A stretch of 64,000 nucleotides of DNA from Novosphingobium sp. Gsoil 351 (GCF_009707465.1 NZ_CP046120.1:248001-312000), one strand, 5' to 3'; counted from the stretch's first letter, positions 45,814 to 55,580 are shown. A program made the numbers and translations. The notes: generated from the letters alone by a model not told the origin.

Positions 45814-46683
45814 ATGTCCACGACCTTCCAGCTCGACACCGCGACCAGCCGCGCCAACCCCACGCCGCAGCCGATGAAGCGGTTGACGGTCCCCGCGATC
45901 AAACGTCGTAAGTTTGAAGGCAAGACCGAACAGCCGCTGGTCATGCTCACAGCCTATACCGCGCGCCAGGCCCAGCTCCTCGATACGCACTGCGACCTGC
46001 TGCTGGTGGGGGATTCGCTCGGCCAGGTGATCTATGGCCTGCCGTCGTCGTTGCAGGTCACCCTCGACATGATGTGCGCGCATGGCGCGGCGGTGGTGCG
46101 TGGCAGCTATCACAGCGTCGTCGTCGTCGACATGCCGTTCGGCGCCTACGAGGCGTCGCCCCAGCAGGCATTTGCCGCGGCGAGCCGGATCATGAGCGAA
46201 ACCGGTTGCGCCGCGGTGAAGCTGGAGGGCGGCGTCGCCATGGCCGAAACCATCGCGTTTCTAGTGGCGCGAGGCATTCCGGTGATGGCTCACGTCGGGC
46301 TTACCCCGCAGGCAGTCAACGTGCTGGGTGGCTACAACGCCCGCGGCCGCAGTCAGCAAGAGCACGAAAAGATCATCGCGGATGGCCAGGCAGTCGAGGC
46401 TGCCGGGGCATTTGCCGTGGTGATCGAAGGGGTCATCGAACCGATCGCGATCGCGCTTACGCAATCGCTCGAGATCCCGACCATCGGCATCGGTGCTTCG
46501 GCTCAGTGCGACGGACAGGTGCTTGTTACCGAAGATATGCTCGGCATGTTCGATCGCGTCCCGCGGTTTGTGAAGCGATATGAGGAAATCGCGCAGGTGA
46601 TCGGCAAGGCCGCGGAAGCTTATGCCGAAGAGGTGCGCGCGCGGACGTTCCCCGGCATCGAGCAGACCTATCAGCCCAAGTAG
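45814..46683 (+). CDS. panB: 3-methyl-2-oxobutanoate hydroxymethyltransferase PanB
   Basis: A 289-residue enzyme for the first committed step to pantothenate: 3-methyl-2-oxobutanoate + methylene-tetrahydrofolate gives ketopantoate. Seen: [13 protein letters not shown], metal-binding [39 protein letters not shown], and [20 protein letters not shown]. Length and order match the family. Divergent from the permease with about 140 bp between. Confidence 0.96.
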   Translation: MSTTFQLDTATSRANPTPQPMKRLTVPAIKRRKFEGKTEQPLVMLTAYTARQAQLLDTHCDLLLVGDSLGQVIYGLPSSLQVTLDMMCAHGAAVVRGSYHSVVVVDMPFGAYEASPQQAFAAASRIMSETGCAAVKLEGGVAMAETIAFLVARGIPVMAHVGLTPQAVNVLGGYNARGRSQQEHEKIIADGQAVEAAGAFAVVIEGVIEPIAIALTQSLEIPTIGIGASAQCDGQVLVTEDMLGMFDRVPRFVKRYEEIAQVIGKAAEAYAEEVRARTFPGIEQTYQPK

Positions 46684-46695
46684 GCCAGCCCAAAC

Positions 46696-47649
46696 CTAAG
46701 TAGGAGAATGCGCCTTCAAGCGGCTCGCCAGCGGTGCCGCGATGATCAGCTGCGCCAGGTGATAGGCCAGTGTGGGCAACAGGATCACCCCGGCGGCGGC
46801 TGGAGGAAACAGCACAGTGGCGAGTGGCGCGCCCATTGCGATGCTCTTTTGCGCGCCAGCAAAGGTCATGGCGATGCGATCGCCGCGCTCCAGTCCGACG
46901 GCGCGCCCGCATAGCCAGGACGCGCCATAGCCAAACAGCAGCAAAGCCGCACAACCGGCGGCGATGCCCGCCCAGCCCGCGGGATCGATCCGGCCCCAGA
47001 TGCCCTGCCGCACCGCATTCGAAAATGCGACGTAGACGGCGATGGCGATCGAGCTGCGGTCCATCCAGGTGACCAGTTGGCGATGTCCGGATACCCAGCC
47101 GCCCAGCGTGCCCTGAAGCGCCTGACCCAGCGCGAACGGCAGCAGCAGGATTGCGATCACCTTGAACAGGCCACCGCCGTCGAATGCCGCCGCATGGCCT
47201 CCCGCGAGGAGCGAGAACAGCGGAGCGGTCAGGAACACGCCGAGCAGGTTGAGCAGCGCCGCCGCGACCACCGAACTCGCCACATTGCCCCCGGCCAGCG
47301 AGGTGTAGGCGGTTGCCGACTGGACGGTCGAGGGCAGCGTGCCGAGGAACAGGAACCCCAGCGCCAGCAGCGGCGGCAAGACCTGTCCCGTCCCTTGCCA
47401 CAACAGCCACCCCGCCGCGGGCATTGCCGCGTAGACGAACAGCACCAGCGGCAGCAACAGCCGCCACTTGCCGATTCCGGCGATCACCTCGCGACGTGGC
47501 AGGCGCAGGCCGTTGAGCAGGAACAGCAGGAACACCGCGGCGTTCGATACGAACTGCGCAATGCCAGCCCAGCGTCCGCCGACCGGCAGCACCGTCGCGA
47601 GAAATATCGCCAGCAGCAGAAGCCGCACCATCGGATCGATGCGGGGCAT
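46696..47649 (-). CDS. Bile acid:sodium symporter (BASS) family transporter
   Basis: A 317-residue inner-membrane protein with about nine or ten hydrophobic segments. Family marks: FLLFLLNGLRLPRRE, the FLFLGTLPSTVQSATAYTSLAGGN crossover region (unwound helix that binds sodium), and MTFAGAQKSIAMGAPLATVLF as the second crossover. It resembles the YfeH/ P7C8 subgroup rather than bile-acid carriers. Substrate unknown, an organic anion is likely. The CoA-transferase gene ends 10 bp upstream and is probably co-transcribed. Confidence 0.88.
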   Translation of the reverse strand: MPRIDPMVRLLLLAIFLATVLPVGGRWAGIAQFVSNAAVFLLFLLNGLRLPRREVIAGIGKWRLLLPLVLFVYAAMPAAGWLLWQGTGQVLPPLLALGFLFLGTLPSTVQSATAYTSLAGGNVASSVVAAALLNLLGVFLTAPLFSLLAGGHAAAFDGGGLFKVIAILLLPFALGQALQGTLGGWVSGHRQLVTWMDRSSIAIAVYVAFSNAVRQGIWGRIDPAGWAGIAAGCAALLLFGYGASWLCGRAVGLERGDRIAMTFAGAQKSIAMGAPLATVLFPPAAAGVILLPTLAYHLAQLIIAAPLASRLKAHSPT

Positions 47650-47658
47650 GGGCTTTGA

Positions 47659-48717
47659 TCAGCGTCCGGAAAGGCAGACCGGTGGCGCGGGAGTCTCCGA
47701 GAAGCGCGGAGCGGGCGCGGGTTGCATGATCCCGCCTTCGCGCACGAAGGTCTTGCGCGCGACGTTGTGCGGGTGCTTGGGCGCTTCGGAAAGGCTCAGG
47801 ACTGGCGCAAAGCAGATGTCGCTGCCGTCCATGATAGCGCACCATTCCTCCCGGGTCTTGGTCAGGAACAGCTCGGTCAGCTTGTCCTTGAGCGCGGGCC
47901 AGCCCGACTGGTCCATCTGCGCATCGAACGCCGGATCGTCGGCCAGCCCCGCGGCCGCGCGCAACAGCGCGTAGAACTGCGGCTCGATCGAGCCGATCGA
48001 GATCCATTTCCCATCCGAGGTCGCGTAGGTGTCGTAGAAGTGCGCTCCGGAATCGAGCAGGTTCACCCCGCGCTCGTCGCGCCACATTCCGTTGGCGAAG
48101 AAGGTGTAGGTCATCGCCGAGAGGATCGCCGCGCCATCTACCATCGCGCAGTCGATCACCTGACCCCGGCCGGTGCTTTTCGCGGAAAGGATGGCGGCGA
48201 GTACGCCGAACGCCATCAGCATCCCGCCGCCGCCGAAGTCGCCGACCGCGTTGACCGGGAAGCTCGGCTTCTCACCCTTGCGGCCATAGGTGTGGAGCGC
48301 GCCCGATAGCGCGATGTAGTTGATGTCGTGCCCGGCGAGCGGCGCCATCGGGCCGTCCTGGCCCCACCCGGTCATCCGCCCGAACACCAGGCGAGGGTTG
48401 TCGGCGAGGAGGACATCGGGCCCCAGCCCGAGGCGTTCCATCACTCCGGGACGAAAGCCCTCGACCACCGCATCGGCGGTCTTCACGAGCTCGCGAATCT
48501 GCGCAATCGCCGCTGGATCCTTCATATCGAGCTCAATCCGCTGGCGCGAACGGTTCAGGATATCGCGGTTGCCACCGTCGCCGTAACGCCCGACCACCCC
48601 CGGTCGCTCGATCCGGATGACCTTGGCGCCATGATCGGCGAGCATCATGCAGGCGAACGGACCGGGGCCGATCCCGGCGAATTCAATCACCGTAATTCCG
48701 TCCAACGCACCCGCCAT
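47659..48717 (-). CDS. CaiB/BaiF family CoA-transferase (alpha-methylacyl-CoA racemase-like)
   Basis: A 352-residue class III CoA-transferase family protein. Seen: GITVIEFAGIGPGPFACMMLADHGAKVIRIERPG, KTADAVVEGFRPGVMERLGLGPDVL, the GWGQDGPMAPLAGHDINYIALSGALH region with the catalytic aspartate, and GGGMLMAFGVLAAILSAKSTGRGQVIDCAMVDGA. This wording is closest to alpha-methylacyl-CoA racemases, which epimerise 2-methyl acyl-CoA during branched fatty-acid degradation. Substrate unproven. Confidence 0.9.
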   Translation of the reverse strand: MAGALDGITVIEFAGIGPGPFACMMLADHGAKVIRIERPGVVGRYGDGGNRDILNRSRQRIELDMKDPAAIAQIRELVKTADAVVEGFRPGVMERLGLGPDVLLADNPRLVFGRMTGWGQDGPMAPLAGHDINYIALSGALHTYGRKGEKPSFPVNAVGDFGGGGMLMAFGVLAAILSAKSTGRGQVIDCAMVDGAAILSAMTYTFFANGMWRDERGVNLLDSGAHFYDTYATSDGKWISIGSIEPQFYALLRAAAGLADDPAFDAQMDQSGWPALKDKLTELFLTKTREEWCAIMDGSDICFAPVLSLSEAPKHPHNVARKTFVREGGIMQPAPAPRFSETPAPPVCLSGR

Positions 48718-48807
48718 CTCAGCCTACCCCTTGCAGTAGCAAGCGCTCGCCTTGCCGCGCGGGCAAGCTACTGTCGAGGAGATTTACCGGAGGCTGGCGG
48801 TCGCGGC

Positions 48808-50181
48808 TCAGGCGTGGATCGCGTATTGCTTGAGCAGGTCGTACAGCGTCGGCCGGCTGATCCCAAGCATCCGCGCGGTGCTCGAGATATTGCCTTCGCT
48901 GCGCGCCAGGGCATGGCGGATCACCTTGCGGTCGGCATGCTCGCGCGCCGACTTGAGGTTGAGCGGGGCCTCCCCCTCGTCGCTCGGAGCCAGATCGAGA
49001 TCCTCGGCGGCGATCAGCTTGGCGTCGGCCATGATCACCGCGCGCTTCACCCGGTTTTCCAGCTCGCGGACGTTGCCCGGCCAGCCCCAGCCATCGATCG
49101 CGGCAAGCGCATCGGGCGCGAAGCCCTTTACCGAGGGGTTCATCTCGCGCGCGAAGCGGGCGAGAAACGCCTTGGCGAGCAGCGCGGCGTCGCCGGGGCG
49201 TTCGGCCAGGCTGGGAATCTTGATGACGATCTCGGCCAAACGATAGAACAGGTCCTCGCGGAACCGTCCGTCGCCGATCATCGCCTCGAGATCCTGGTGG
49301 GTGGCGCAGACGATCCGCGTGTCGACCGCGATCGAGCGCCGCCCGCCGATCCGCTCGATCGTGCGTTCCTGCAGGAACCGCAACAGCTTGACCTGGAGCG
49401 GGAGCGGGATGTCGCCGACTTCGTCGAGGAACAGCGTGCCGCCGTCGGCCAGTTCGATCTTGCCCTCGGTGGTCTTGACCGCGCCGGTGAAGGCGCCCTT
49501 CTCGTGCCCGAACAGTTCGCTTTCGAGCAGGTTCTCGGGAATCGCGGCGCAGTTGATCGCTACGAAGTTGCCCTTCGAACGGTCGCTGGCGTCGTGCAGT
49601 CCCTTGGCGAGCAGTTCCTTGCCGGTCCCGCTCGCACCGAGCAGCATCACCGAGACGCTGGTGTTGGCCACCCGCTCGATCGTGCGGGCGACGCGGACCA
49701 TTTCGGGCGCGGCGGTGATCAGTCCGCCAAGCACCTTGTTGCCCTCGTCGCTGCGCTCGGCCAGCGCGCGGTTCTCGCTCTCGATCTTGTGGAGATGCAG
49801 CGCGCGGCGGACGATCATGCCGAGCGATTCGATATCGACCGGCTTCTGGTAGAAATCGTAGGCGCCCTTGGCGATCGCGGTCTGCGCACTTTGGCGGGCG
49901 CCATGTCCCGATGCCACCACCACTTTGGTGTCCGGCTTGAGCGCCATGATCTCGTCCAGGATCGCGAAGCCTTCGCTCGTTCCATCGGGATCCGGCGGCA
50001 GGCCAAGGTCGAGCGTAACCACCGCGGGTTCCTCGGACCGCAGGGCGGCGATCGCACTTGCACGGTCGCCCGCGACGATCACCTCGAAGTCCTCGTAGGC
50101 CCATTTGAGCTGTGCCTGGAGCCCGGGGTCGTCCTCGACGATGAGCAGCTTGGGCAGCGGCGTGCTGGCGGAGTCAGACAT
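48808..50181 (-). CDS. prsR: PEP-CTERM-box response regulator PrsR (NtrC family)
   Basis: A 457-residue sigma-54 activator. Receiver domain (1-120) with acidic D17/D18 and phospho-acceptor D58 in TLDLGLPP and the lysine in YQKPVD; AAA+ domain (about 145-375) with Walker A GASGTGKE and the sigma-54 contact GAFTGA; C-terminal Fis helix-turn-helix (ARMLGISRPTLYDLLKQY). PrsR is the partner of PrsK and controls exopolysaccharide and PEP-CTERM genes. It follows prsK by 9 bp. No exosortase gene lies in this window. Confidence 0.94.
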   Translation of the reverse strand: MSDSASTPLPKLLIVEDDPGLQAQLKWAYEDFEVIVAGDRASAIAALRSEEPAVVTLDLGLPPDPDGTSEGFAILDEIMALKPDTKVVVASGHGARQSAQTAIAKGAYDFYQKPVDIESLGMIVRRALHLHKIESENRALAERSDEGNKVLGGLITAAPEMVRVARTIERVANTSVSVMLLGASGTGKELLAKGLHDASDRSKGNFVAINCAAIPENLLESELFGHEKGAFTGAVKTTEGKIELADGGTLFLDEVGDIPLPLQVKLLRFLQERTIERIGGRRSIAVDTRIVCATHQDLEAMIGDGRFREDLFYRLAEIVIKIPSLAERPGDAALLAKAFLARFAREMNPSVKGFAPDALAAIDGWGWPGNVRELENRVKRAVIMADAKLIAAEDLDLAPSDEGEAPLNLKSAREHADRKVIRHALARSEGNISSTARMLGISRPTLYDLLKQYAIHA

Positions 50182-50190
50182 AATACGACC

Positions 50191-52308
50191 TCATGCGATC
50201 AGTTTCTCTGCGGGGTCCGCAGCCACGCTGCTTTCCTTGAAGCGCTCGAGCAGTCCGGCAGCCTCGGCCAGCGGCAGACGGATCACGAAGCGGCTGCCTA
50301 GCCCTTCGCGAGACTCGACATCGAGCCGGCCCTGCATCGCTCTGACGAGTTCGCGCGCCTCGAACGCGCCGATCCCGAAGCCACCCGGCTTGGTCGAGAC
50401 GAAGGGCTTGAACAGCCGGTTCCGGACGAAATCCGGGCTCATGCCCGTGCCCGAATCGATCACCTCGATGGCCGCGTGAAGTCCTTCGCTGCGCACCACG
50501 AGCGTGATCGGAGCATCGTTCTCGCTGGCGTCGATCGCGTTCTGGACGAGATGGACGAGCACTTGTTCCAGAGTCTCGCGATTGCCGATAGCGCGTACGC
50601 GCGATGCGGCGTCCGCAACGACGATGGGATGGGCCTGTCCTTGGCGCGCGGCCACGGCGGCAGCGATTGCGACCGGATCGATCTCTTCCATCCGCTCCAG
50701 CGGGTTGGCGCCATAGCGCGAAAGCTTCGCGATCAGGCCGTTCAGCTTTTCCGCCGCGTTGCGCACGGTGATCTGCATGTCGGCCCGGAACGCGGGATTG
50801 TCGCCGTGGCGCTCGGCATTGCGGCATAGCAGGGTCAGTTGGCTCGCCAGATTCTTCACGTCGTGCATGACGAACGCGATCCGGCGGTTGAACTCGTCGA
50901 ACCGGCTGGCATCCAGCAGTGCCTCCTGCCCGGCGTGCTCGGCCAGATAGCTGGCGAGCTGACGTCCGGCGACGCGCAGCAGGTCGAAGTCTTCCCAATC
51001 GAGTTCGCGCTCGTGCGCCGGGCGGGCAAGCACGATCACGCCCACCAGACGCTCGAAGTGAAGCAACGGGACCAGCGCCCACGCGCGCGGCTCGTCGAGC
51101 AGCCACTCGGGCACGATCGCCGCTTCCCCGTGCGGCGCAATGCCGCGCCGAACCGCGTCGCAATCGACAATGAAGCCCTCGCGCTCGAAAAACTGCCGCG
51201 CTTCACCGGTCATCGCCTCGGCGGGCACGTCGAGCGTGCGCCACTGCCAGCGCGCCGCCAGCGTGAGTTCGCCGCGGTCGCCGGGCACCAAAAGCAAACC
51301 GGCGGTGCTGTCGGTAATGTCGGCGATCGCCTGGATGGTGCGCTCTTCCAGCGTCGTGCCGCTATCGCCCCGGCCAATCGTCTGGGTGAAGCGCAGCCAC
51401 TCGGCGCGATAATCGTAACGGTGTTGGAACAGATGCTTGGTCACCGTGACCTTCATCCATCCGCGCACCCGCCCTGAAGGCAGCACGATCAGCGCGAGCA
51501 CCGCACTGGTGAAGACAAAGCCGACTTGTGCGAGCGGCGGCGCAGTATCGCCGAGCCAGGCGAGCGACTGCGCCGCGCCGACCATCGTCACCAGGTAGCC
51601 GCCGATCACCAGCAGCGACAGCGACTGAAAGGCCATCGCCCGCGACGGCCGGAGCCGGCGTTCGGCGCTGCGCGTGCGGGCGATAACCAGCATCATCCCG
51701 ACCGGCACGAGGACTAGCCCCCTGAGCACCGCCATTGCCTCGGGTTGGGCGTCGCCGAGCCATGCGATGACGTAGAAGTTGAGATCGCACAACCACACCG
51801 CGCCCAGCGCCGACGCGCTCCAGCGCAGAGCCGAGCGGCCGAGCTCGCGTTCCAGCCCGTAGACGTTGTGAACCAGGACCAGGCCGCCAGTGATGACCAT
51901 CATGCGAAAGAACACCGTCATTTCGAACGCGGTGTCTTGAAGCGGATGGGCTGCGGGTGCGTTGGCCGCAACCAGGCGCACCACGGGATGAAGCAGCTCG
52001 ACACAAGTCAGGACGACGAGCATCGGCCGCACCCCGGCGATGCCCGGGCTGCGTCCACCTTGCGAAATCAGACCATGCAGGAACGCGAGCCAGGCGAGGT
52101 TGCGGACCGTCTCCGCCAAGGCCGCCGCTGCGCTATCGCCCCCCATCGCCGAGGTAACGACCCCCCACAGCGCCGATGCGCCAAGCGTCGCCAGGGTCAC
52201 GTCGCGCCCGGGCCGGTCGTCGTCGCGCTGATACAGCCACGCCCCCGCAACCGCGCATACGAATGCCCCGGCCAGCGACGACCAGAATTCGGCCGCGACC
52301 CAGCTCAT
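50191..52308 (-). CDS. prsK: PEP-CTERM system histidine kinase PrsK
   Basis: A 705-residue sensor kinase: eight or so N-terminal hydrophobic segments (about 1-290), a GAF-like region (about 330-460), then the kinase core with the H-box FVMHDVKNLASQL near residue 490, N-box LVHLVQNAIDAS and the G-boxes DSGTGMS and PGGFGIGAFEAREL. Start at 52308 overlaps the sugar-transferase stop (ATGA). Phosphorylates PrsR. Input signal unknown. Confidence 0.93.
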   Translation of the reverse strand: MSWVAAEFWSSLAGAFVCAVAGAWLYQRDDDRPGRDVTLATLGASALWGVVTSAMGGDSAAAALAETVRNLAWLAFLHGLISQGGRSPGIAGVRPMLVVLTCVELLHPVVRLVAANAPAAHPLQDTAFEMTVFFRMMVITGGLVLVHNVYGLERELGRSALRWSASALGAVWLCDLNFYVIAWLGDAQPEAMAVLRGLVLVPVGMMLVIARTRSAERRLRPSRAMAFQSLSLLVIGGYLVTMVGAAQSLAWLGDTAPPLAQVGFVFTSAVLALIVLPSGRVRGWMKVTVTKHLFQHRYDYRAEWLRFTQTIGRGDSGTTLEERTIQAIADITDSTAGLLLVPGDRGELTLAARWQWRTLDVPAEAMTGEARQFFEREGFIVDCDAVRRGIAPHGEAAIVPEWLLDEPRAWALVPLLHFERLVGVIVLARPAHERELDWEDFDLLRVAGRQLASYLAEHAGQEALLDASRFDEFNRRIAFVMHDVKNLASQLTLLCRNAERHGDNPAFRADMQITVRNAAEKLNGLIAKLSRYGANPLERMEEIDPVAIAAAVAARQGQAHPIVVADAASRVRAIGNRETLEQVLVHLVQNAIDASENDAPITLVVRSEGLHAAIEVIDSGTGMSPDFVRNRLFKPFVSTKPGGFGIGAFEARELVRAMQGRLDVESREGLGSRFVIRLPLAEAAGLLERFKESSVAADPAEKLIA

Positions 52309-53693
52309 CGTGCACCCTCGTGCCACAACACCACGCGTAGCGTCTGGAGAATGATCAGGAGGTCGAGGAAAGGCGTGTAGTTCTTGGCGTAGTAGAGATC
52401 GTATTCGAGCTTATGTCGCGAATCCTCGAGATTGGCGCCGTATGGATAATTGATCTGCGCCCACCCGGTGATTCCCGGCTTCACCATGTGGCGCTCCGCG
52501 TAATAAGTCAGCTTGTCTTCGAGACCGGCGACGAATTCGGGCCGCTCGGGACGCGGGCCGACGAAGCTCATCTCGCCTTTCAGCACGCTCCAGGCCTGGG
52601 GCAGCTCGTCGATCCGCACCCGCCGGATGAAGCGCCCAATGCGGGTCACACGTGGATCGTTGGCCTGCGCGAACTGGGCCTGGCCGTCGGCCTCCGCGTC
52701 GGTCCGCATCGAGCGCAGCTTGAGCAGATCGAAGCTTTGCCCGTAAAGCCCGATGCGGGTCTGGCGGAAGAACGCCGGGCCTTCGCTGTCGAGCTTTACC
52801 AGCGCCGCGAACAGCGCGATGACCGGCACGGTGAACAGCAGTAGCAGCAGACTGGCGGCGATGTCGAACACCCGCTTGGCCGCGCTCGACACCATTCGTC
52901 CGGACGAAAACCCGTCCGAGAAGATCAGCCAACTGGGGTTGAGGGTGTCAAGATCGACCCGTCCAGTCTCGCGCTCGAGAAACGACGAGTAATCGTTGAC
53001 GTGAACCCCGGCGGTCTTGATCCGCAACAGGTCCTTGAGCGGCAGCGCGTTGCGCCGCTCCTCGAGCGCCAGGACGACCTCGCTGACTCCCAGGTTCTCG
53101 ACGTGGCGGGTGAGGTCGGTGAGCACCGCGCGCGGAATCGCCTCCTCGACCACCGGACGCCGGTCGCTCATCGCGACGAAGCCGACGATCGCGAAGCCGG
53201 CCTCGGGCCGCTCGCCCAGCTTGCGCAAGCGCTCGGCCCGGTTGCCCGAGCCGAGGACCAGCACCCGGCGCCGGAACGCCGCGGCCCCCAGCAGCGAGCC
53301 GAGCAGAAGCCGGTTGGCGAACAGCAGGCAGATGGCGATGAACATCGCGTAGAACAGGTTCGATCGCCACAGCGAACGCTCCGGGACCAGGAAGTAGAAT
53401 GCCGAAAGCGCGATGATCCCGAGGCTCACGGCGACCAGCAGCCGCGCGGCGGCATAGCGCATCGAACGCAGCGCGTCGGGGCCGTAGACCCCGACCGCAA
53501 TCATCGCCATTTCGATCAGCGCCGCGAAACTGAAGAGCTGGACGAGGCGGCTAGAAAAGTGTCCGGGGTCGATTTCGATCTGGCGCGCACGAATGACCCA
53601 GCCAAGCTCGCCGGAAAGCATCAGCAACACCACGTCGACCATGCCGAGCAGCAGCACTGCGTGCGGGACGTAGTGTTTGAAAAGGCGGATCAT
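52305..53693 (-). CDS. Exosortase-associated sugar transferase (TIGR03013, EpsB-like)
   Basis: A 462-residue polyprenyl-phosphate sugar transferase that starts exopolysaccharide synthesis on the inner membrane. Seen: N-terminal membrane segments (about 10-150), a Rossmann-like domain (VLVLGSGNRAERLRKLG), then one more membrane helix (about 285-305) and the catalytic region: LKLRSMRTDAEADG, RFIRRVRIDELPQAWSVLKGEMSFVGPRPERPEF, and ERHMVKPGITGWAQINYPYG. First gene of the transferase-prsK-prsR operon. Confidence 0.92.
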   Translation of the reverse strand: MIRLFKHYVPHAVLLLGMVDVVLLMLSGELGWVIRARQIEIDPGHFSSRLVQLFSFAALIEMAMIAVGVYGPDALRSMRYAAARLLVAVSLGIIALSAFYFLVPERSLWRSNLFYAMFIAICLLFANRLLLGSLLGAAAFRRRVLVLGSGNRAERLRKLGERPEAGFAIVGFVAMSDRRPVVEEAIPRAVLTDLTRHVENLGVSEVVLALEERRNALPLKDLLRIKTAGVHVNDYSSFLERETGRVDLDTLNPSWLIFSDGFSSGRMVSSAAKRVFDIAASLLLLLFTVPVIALFAALVKLDSEGPAFFRQTRIGLYGQSFDLLKLRSMRTDAEADGQAQFAQANDPRVTRIGRFIRRVRIDELPQAWSVLKGEMSFVGPRPERPEFVAGLEDKLTYYAERHMVKPGITGWAQINYPYGANLEDSRHKLEYDLYYAKNYTPFLDLLIILQTLRVVLWHEGAR

Positions 53694-53757
53694 CGCCGTC
53701 TCGACCTCGCTTGGCTCGCGGGCAATCCGCGGAACTTGGCCGGTCTAGGGGCGAGGG

Positions 53758-53779
53758 GTAAAATGTCGGTAAATTTTAC
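53758..53779. promoter_or_regulatory. AT-rich inverted repeat upstream of the sugar-transferase operon
   Basis: GTAAAAT (53758-53764) and ATTTTAC (53773-53779) form an inverted repeat with an 8-bp spacer, 65 bp upstream of the transferase start. It stands out in this GC-rich DNA. It could be a PrsR-type operator or part of the terminator next to it. No clear sigma-54 promoter was found. Confidence 0.4.
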
Positions 53780-53806
53780 ACCGCGCGGGGCTGCCGCGCG
53801 GTGTAA
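53776..53806 (-). terminator. Perfect 13-bp hairpin, probable terminator of the small membrane protein gene
   Basis: TTACACCGCGCGG at 53776-53788 pairs with CCGCGCGGTGTAA at 53794-53806 around a 5-nt loop. On the minus strand it follows the stop of the gene at 53837 and is followed by AAAATTTT-type sequence. It overlaps the inverted repeat upstream of the sugar-transferase gene. Confidence 0.6.
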
Positions 53807-53836
53807 GAAAAAGCGTCAGTCGTGGCGTCCCAAGGC

Positions 53837-54118
53837 CTACTTGCCGTCGTCGATCTTCTTGACCGCATCCTGGGCGGCGTCGCCCACCTTGTTGGCGGCA
53901 TCGCCGACATCCTGAGCTGCGCCGGCGATTGCGTTATCCTTGTTGGCCGAAGCATTCGTGCTCTGCATCAGGAAATAACCACCGACCAGCACCGCCAGGA
54001 TCAGGACGATGGCGATCAGCCATCCCGACCCGCCGCTCCCGCCGCTTTCGACCACGGTGTGCGTGGTATGGGTGTTACCCGAGGGTGTTTCGACCTCGGT
54101 AATGCGTTCTTCGGCCAT
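53837..54118 (-). CDS. Small single-span membrane protein
   Basis: A 93-residue protein: a Thr/Ser/Gly-rich N-terminus (1-32), one membrane helix (WLIAIVLILAVLVGGYFLM, about 33-51), and an Ala/Asp/Lys-rich helix with a repeated DxxxKxGDAA heptad-like pattern (NKVGDAAQDAVKKIDDGK). Family not recognised. The helix pattern resembles stress-related or envelope spacer proteins, but function is unknown. Hairpin terminator follows. Confidence 0.7.
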   Translation of the reverse strand: MAEERITEVETPSGNTHTTHTVVESGGSGGSGWLIAIVLILAVLVGGYFLMQSTNASANKDNAIAGAAQDVGDAANKVGDAAQDAVKKIDDGK

Positions 54119-54203
54119 GTCTTGTCCCCTTCTGCGCTCCCTCGCGAGAGCCGCTTGCGATCCGACAACGCCGCGCCGCCCTGTGCGGTTCCGGCAGCGA
54201 AGG

Positions 54204-55580
54204 TTAACCGGAGAATCCGAATGGGGTCAGGCCCAGCGCGCGGTCATCGAACTGCAAGGACGCGCCGAGCGGCGGCAACGAGCGTTGCATGCACGCCGGG
54301 CGATGGCACCGCGCGCAGCCCGGTCCAATCGGGGTGGCATCCTCTGCGCGCAGCGATTGGCCCCGCGCCGCCGCCAATTGCCCCGCCAAAGACGCTTCCA
54401 GACCCAGCACGACCACGAAATCCGCCTGCCCGCCCCGGCTTGCCCCACTCGCCTGGACGGTCCGGGCCAGCGAGAACCAACGCGTGCCGTCCTCCAGCGC
54501 GACCTGTTCGACCACCATCCGACCGGCGCGCTCGAACGCGGCGTGGGCGCTCCACAATGGGCAAGACGCGGGGCTTTCGAAGAACACCGCCCCGCTCGCA
54601 CCGGCGAAACGCTTGGAAATCTGTCCGGCGCGGTCGATCCGCAGCATGAAGAAAGGCAGCCCCCGCTGCCCGACCCGCTGCAGCGTCGTGAGGCGATGGG
54701 CGAGTTGCTCGAACCCCACCCCGAAGCGGCGCTGGAGCAGCGGGATGTCGTAGCCGCTCGTCTCGCAAGCTCTCAGAAATCGGCCGTAGGGCATGATCAG
54801 TGCAGCGGCGAAGTAGGCGAAGAGATGGCGCTGGACCAGGCGCTGCGCCGCGCGATCGGCGAGTCCGGCGCCATCGACCAAGGCGCGGACTGCGTCGCGC
54901 TGCTCGAGCTGGGCGAGCTGCACCGCGATCTGGAACGTTCGCGAGGCCGGGTCGAGCATCTCGGCCAACTGGAGCTGGCGCGCATGCAGATCGAGCCGCC
55001 TGAGGTGATCGGGCATGACGCTGGCGGGTAGGATGCGCAGGGAGAGCTGGTGGCGGCGGCGCAAGCGCTCGGCCATCGCGGCGCCGATCTCGCCCTCGGA
55101 AAGGCGCAGTTCGTCGGCCAGTTCTTCGGCCGCGGCGTCGAGATCGGCAAAGTGGTTGCGCCAACGCTCGATCTCGCGGCGCGCGAGCAGCCTGGAATCC
55201 CGCGCTTCGCCCTCGCGCGAGGATCCGGCGCGATCATAGAGCCGCGCGAACGCAACCGCCGCTTGGGGCGCGGCGTTGAGCCACTCGACGACTTCGTCGC
55301 GATCGATCGCGAGATCGTCGAACAGCGTATCGGTCAGGCGGCGGCGCAAGCCATCGACTCCGCCGGCTTCCTCGTGGCTGCCCAGCGAGCGCGGATCGAA
55401 GTCGAAGTGCTGGGCCATCGCCAGCAGCAGTCGCGCGGAAAGCGGTCGTTGGTTGCGCTCGATCAGGTTGAGGTAACTGGACGAAATGCCCAGCGTGGTC
55501 GCCATCGCCGCCTGGGTCATTCCCTCCCGCCGGCGAATGCGGCGAACGGTCGGTCCTGCGAACAGGGATTGCTCGGCCAC
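54204..55580 (-). CDS. XRE-family regulator of the RamB/ScfR (short-chain fatty acid) type
   Basis: A 458-residue regulator. Seen: N-terminal XRE helix-turn-helix (GMTQAAMATTLGISSSYLNLIERNQRPLS, about 20-48), then an IrrE/ImmA-like domain with LMPYGRFLRACETSGYDIPLLQRRFGVGFEQLAHRLTTLQR (about 265-305), and a cysteine-bearing C-terminus (RCHRPACMQRSL). These are the marks of RamB, ScfR and MccR, which control acetate and propionate metabolism genes by sensing acyl-CoA. It is divergent from aceA, 136 bp away, so aceA is the likely target. Confidence 0.85.
   Translation of the reverse strand: MAEQSLFAGPTVRRIRRREGMTQAAMATTLGISSSYLNLIERNQRPLSARLLLAMAQHFDFDPRSLGSHEEAGGVDGLRRRLTDTLFDDLAIDRDEVVEWLNAAPQAAVAFARLYDRAGSSREGEARDSRLLARREIERWRNHFADLDAAAEELADELRLSEGEIGAAMAERLRRRHQLSLRILPASVMPDHLRRLDLHARQLQLAEMLDPASRTFQIAVQLAQLEQRDAVRALVDGAGLADRAAQRLVQRHLFAYFAAALIMPYGRFLRACETSGYDIPLLQRRFGVGFEQLAHRLTTLQRVGQRGLPFFMLRIDRAGQISKRFAGASGAVFFESPASCPLWSAHAAFERAGRMVVEQVALEDGTRWFSLARTVQASGASRGGQADFVVVLGLEASLAGQLAAARGQSLRAEDATPIGPGCARCHRPACMQRSLPPLGASLQFDDRALGLTPFGFSG

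Noticed and set aside
48808..53693. Complete exosortase/PEP-CTERM system
   Set aside because: Only regulators and the sugar transferase are visible; no exosortase or PEP-CTERM protein in the window.
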